The notes under the pieces are model-generated. The model was not told where the DNA came from, searched no databases, and saw only the letters and a list, made by a program, of their open reading frames with translations. From positions 124,001-188,000 of the forward strand of contig JAUJYZ010001569.1 of assembly GCA_033675265.1 (NCBI GenBank): 64,000 nucleotides of DNA, in the 5' to 3' direction. The position numbers and the translations under genes are program-made. Source of the stretch: Actinostola sp. cb2023. Its lineage: Eukaryota > Cnidaria > Anthozoa > Actiniaria > Actinostolidae. Shown one piece after another: positions 61,480 through 64,000 of the stretch; the stretch's first letter is position 1; the number at the start of each line of letters is the position of its first letter.

Positions 61480-62085
61480 TCAAAAGTTGAAAACTCTACC
61501 ACATAACTTAATCCTGTAATTGTCCCCGAAGTTATTGTCCCAAACTTGGGTTCCCAAGGCTTGATAACAGATCGCAAATTCGACTTTAATGTCTTTGTTT
61601 AAATCTCTTGGAATAACCAGTTCAAATGTGAAAGTATCTGTATATCCAGTGCTAGATCCATAAACATAGTTCGCTGTAGTTTCTTGGTAGGTTTTCCAAT
61701 TGTCCAAAGTAAAGCGTACGAAGATTCGCTTCTCGAAACTTACGTTTCGCACTTTGATATCCCCCAGAATACGGCTGTCTCTAATCGTAATGTTCTCCAG
61801 GCAGACTGCTTGTCTCTCCAATGACTGGAACAACCTTTTCCCGTACAACGGTTGGATAAAGTTCATCAGTCGGACTCTATTCATGATCCTCTCTCGTTCG
61901 AAGTAGTTTGGCTTTGGAACTGGATCGCGAAAGAAGCAAACTGAGACCAAGGACAGCCCTAGTGTGTCGGCAAAATGAACCTTTTTATCTTTTCTTGATT
62001 CACTAAAGCTCGAGCCACATTTTGCAGAGCTGAGGACGTTGGACTTCAGCGTCTTTGAAAGCGTCTTTGAAGCATGTATTAGCAT
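61480..62085 (-). CDS. Glycogen-targeting subunit of protein phosphatase 1 (PPP1R3 family), 201 aa
   Basis: These proteins carry PP1 catalytic subunit to glycogen, where it activates glycogen synthase. The gene is one exon, as in vertebrate PPP1R3B, C and D. The PP1-docking RVxF motif is KVHF at residues 35-38, followed by the family's ADTLGLSL. The CBM21 carbohydrate-binding domain covers about residues 86-194, with VRNVSFEKRIFVRFT, TFTFELVIP and the signature VWDNNFGDNYRI. The N-terminal part before KVHF is short, and the whole protein is shorter than vertebrate relatives (about 285-317 aa). I cannot assign it to a single paralogue. The start at 62085 is the first in-frame ATG. Confidence 0.94.
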   Translation of the reverse strand: MLIHASKTLSKTLKSNVLSSAKCGSSFSESRKDKKVHFADTLGLSLVSVCFFRDPVPKPNYFERERIMNRVRLMNFIQPLYGKRLFQSLERQAVCLENITIRDSRILGDIKVRNVSFEKRIFVRFTLDNWKTYQETTANYVYGSSTGYTDTFTFELVIPRDLNKDIKVEFAICYQALGTQVWDNNFGDNYRIKLCGRVFNF

Positions 62086-64000
62086 GACGATGCCGGAAAC
62101 TGACTGACTGAAGTGATTTTTGAAATGAATGGAGATGTGAAATAAAATTTCACTGTCGTTTTTAGAAAGTCCAGCAAAATCCCAGGAAGCTATTTTTGAT
62201 CTCTGAAACGTTAATACAGGGAAATGATCTTCAACGGCGTTTCGTGCAGCTTAACTACACCGGGAGGGTACACCAACGCTGACCTTGGCACGTGAAAATG
62301 TACTTCTAGCCAATCAGCGTGCAGGATTGTCTCCCATGCTGGACTACCCATCGCGTGGAGTCACTGGCCATGATGACCACAAAATCAATTACTGGAAAAC
62401 CCTTTGAGAAGGTTATTCGAGGTCATCGATTTGTTCCCCAGAGTTCCCAGAGATCTACACAGAGTTCCCAGAGATCTACTGATAGAGTTCCCAGAGATCT
62501 ACACAGAGTTCCCAGAGATCTACACAGAGTTCCCAAAGATCTACACAGAGTTCCCAGAGATCGAGAAATGCAGCTAAAGTTATACTGAGATTCATCTAAT
62601 CATTCTCTTCATTTATTAGATTTTGGGGGAATGACACAACAAAGCATTATTCTCGATTTTTCGAGCCGCGATAATGTAGGTAATCCTAACGCTGGACTTT
62701 GTACAGCTTCGAATTCGTATGAATCGTTTATGAAGGCCAAAAATAGAACTGGTACCATGCATGACTGGAAAGGCCATGTGGTACCCAAAAATAGAATCCG
62801 GTCTCTAGACTGGAAAGCCCTGTGGGACCCAAGAATAGAACTGGTCCCAAGACAGGAAAGGCCTGTGGGCTCCAAAATAGAATTAATTGGTGCCAAATTT
62901 GATAGGTATTTTTAAGGTATGGTAATGCATTTATATTATCTACGAGTGTGATCGTTTTTTAACATTGATCATTTCCAAGGCCGCTCGCGTCTAACACAAT
63001 TAGTGTTGTAAATATTTATAAAAGTCATGAATAATTAATGAGGGAAATACAATAGAAATCATAAGCAGACTTTGTAAATCAGATACAGAATCGTCCTCAT
63101 TTGCATTCAACTTTAACTTGGATTTTCTTGGCCAAACTGTTTCCTATCATCCAATGCAAATTACAGTAAAACATCTACTTATACGTCGTTGGATTCGATA
63201 AGTAATATACAATATTCGCGTCCGATCTGTATGGGATTTACAAACTCGAGCCATAAATCCCATACAGATCGGCCGCTCATATTGTATCTATTACATATCA
63301 ATGTTGTATTATTGTATAATTTATGAATATATAACTATTAATTATATTCTTGTAATGCGAAGACCACAAGTTTATAACTGTGTATTCACCTTTATTAAAT
63401 AAATAAAGTCTTCATTTAAATTAAGTTGAAAAAACGTCATTGTCCAGTAAAAGAAAACGAAATTATATACACAGGGGCGCAGCGTGCTTTTTTCCAATGT
63501 ACGCACATAGCAACGAGCGCCGAAGGCGTGAGCTTCTAGGGGGTGAGGGGGCATGCCCCCCCTGAAAATTTAGAAATCTAGAGCCTTGGAAATACCATTT
63601 TCTTCGTTTTCCAGCGGAATTTCTCGCTACATAAATACATAGTAAAATGCATTTATCACTCAGTTTTTGGGGGATTCATGTAAAGGTTATGTAAAGGATT
63701 TATGTAAAGGTTGTGTAAAGGATTTATGTAAAGGTTGTGTAAAGGATTTATGTAAAGGTTGTGTAAAGGATTTATGTAAAGGTTGTGTAGAAGATTTATG
63801 TAAACGGGTTATACAACGCTACCGTTATATATATCGCTAATAGCGATATAACTGAACCCGAGGCGAAGCCAGTTTTTTGGTATTTATTTTGTTTGAGACT
63901 GTACTAACTACAATTATCATTATACATGTACATACTGACTAACTGCAAGGGGAAAGTTATTGGGGGGACACAATCTGACGAGCGGCGAAGGCGCGAGCTC
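62086..64000. other. Intergenic, repeats only
   Basis: It begins with the likely PPP1R3 promoter side. A short repeat based on AGAGTTCCCAGAGATCTACA occupies 62435-62560, and degenerate GGAAAGGCC and CCCAAAAATAGAA motifs follow at 62750-62890. A hairpin (CCGATCTGTATGGGATTTA with its complement) is at 63220-63275. The stretches 63474-63562 and 63945-64000 share GAGCG(C/G)CGAAGGCG. I see no gene. Confidence 0.5.
63674..63804 (+). repeat. 24-bp tandem repeat, about 5.5 copies
   Basis: GGATTTATGTAAAGGTTGTG followed by TAAA repeats with little change. The first unit has ATTC and TTAT variants. It is not coding. Confidence 0.93.

Noticed and set aside
62319..62588. 89-codon frame rich in RVPRDLH repeats
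   Set aside because: It comes from a short tandem repeat of GAGTTCCCAGAGATCTACAC. No homologue is known and there is no splice context.

Overview
This window is nuclear DNA from an invertebrate animal. The genes have many short exons with GT-AG introns, their protein sequences align best with animal families, and the DNA between exons is AT-rich and full of short inverted-repeat transposons (MITEs) and tandem arrays. The repeat style resembles marine invertebrates such as sponges or cnidarians, but I cannot name the species.

Seven protein-coding genes can be rebuilt, six of them exon by exon or as complete single exons, with splice phases that close. From left to right: borealin (CDCA8, minus, 11 exons, 140-6303); TMEM147 (plus, 7 exons, 6728-8814); ATP synthase coupling factor 6 (ATP5PF, minus, one exon, 12736-13044); hydroxymethylbilane synthase (HMBS, plus, 12 exons, 13497-29158); a calsequestrin-like ER-lumen protein (minus, 13 exons, 30464-40786); a PX-SH3-RhoGAP protein of the ARHGAP32/33 family (plus, 19 exons, 41636-57592, with two 1-nt problems in the RhoGAP part); and a glycogen-targeting PP1 subunit (PPP1R3 family, minus, one exon, 61480-62085). 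Strands alternate strictly, so there are three head-to-head pairs with 424, 452 and 849 bp between start codons. These are likely bidirectional promoters. The genes have unrelated housekeeping or signalling roles and do not form one pathway.

Much of the rest is repeats. A 9-kb array of 11-bp units fills intron 5 of HMBS. It switches strand several times, carries a higher-order repeat near 1.13 kb, and produces stop-free reading frames of 1130 and 843 codons that I regard as artefacts. A 16-bp array (9465-10998) lies between TMEM147 and ATP5PF. A 40-bp array of about 39 copies sits in calsequestrin intron 11, and each unit carries a perfect CCAAT box. The 40-bp, 16-bp and 17-bp (58 kb) arrays all appear to have grown out of MITE sequences that also occur elsewhere in the window.

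Exon calls come from reading splice sites and protein similarity by eye. UTRs, transcription starts and polyA sites were not determined.
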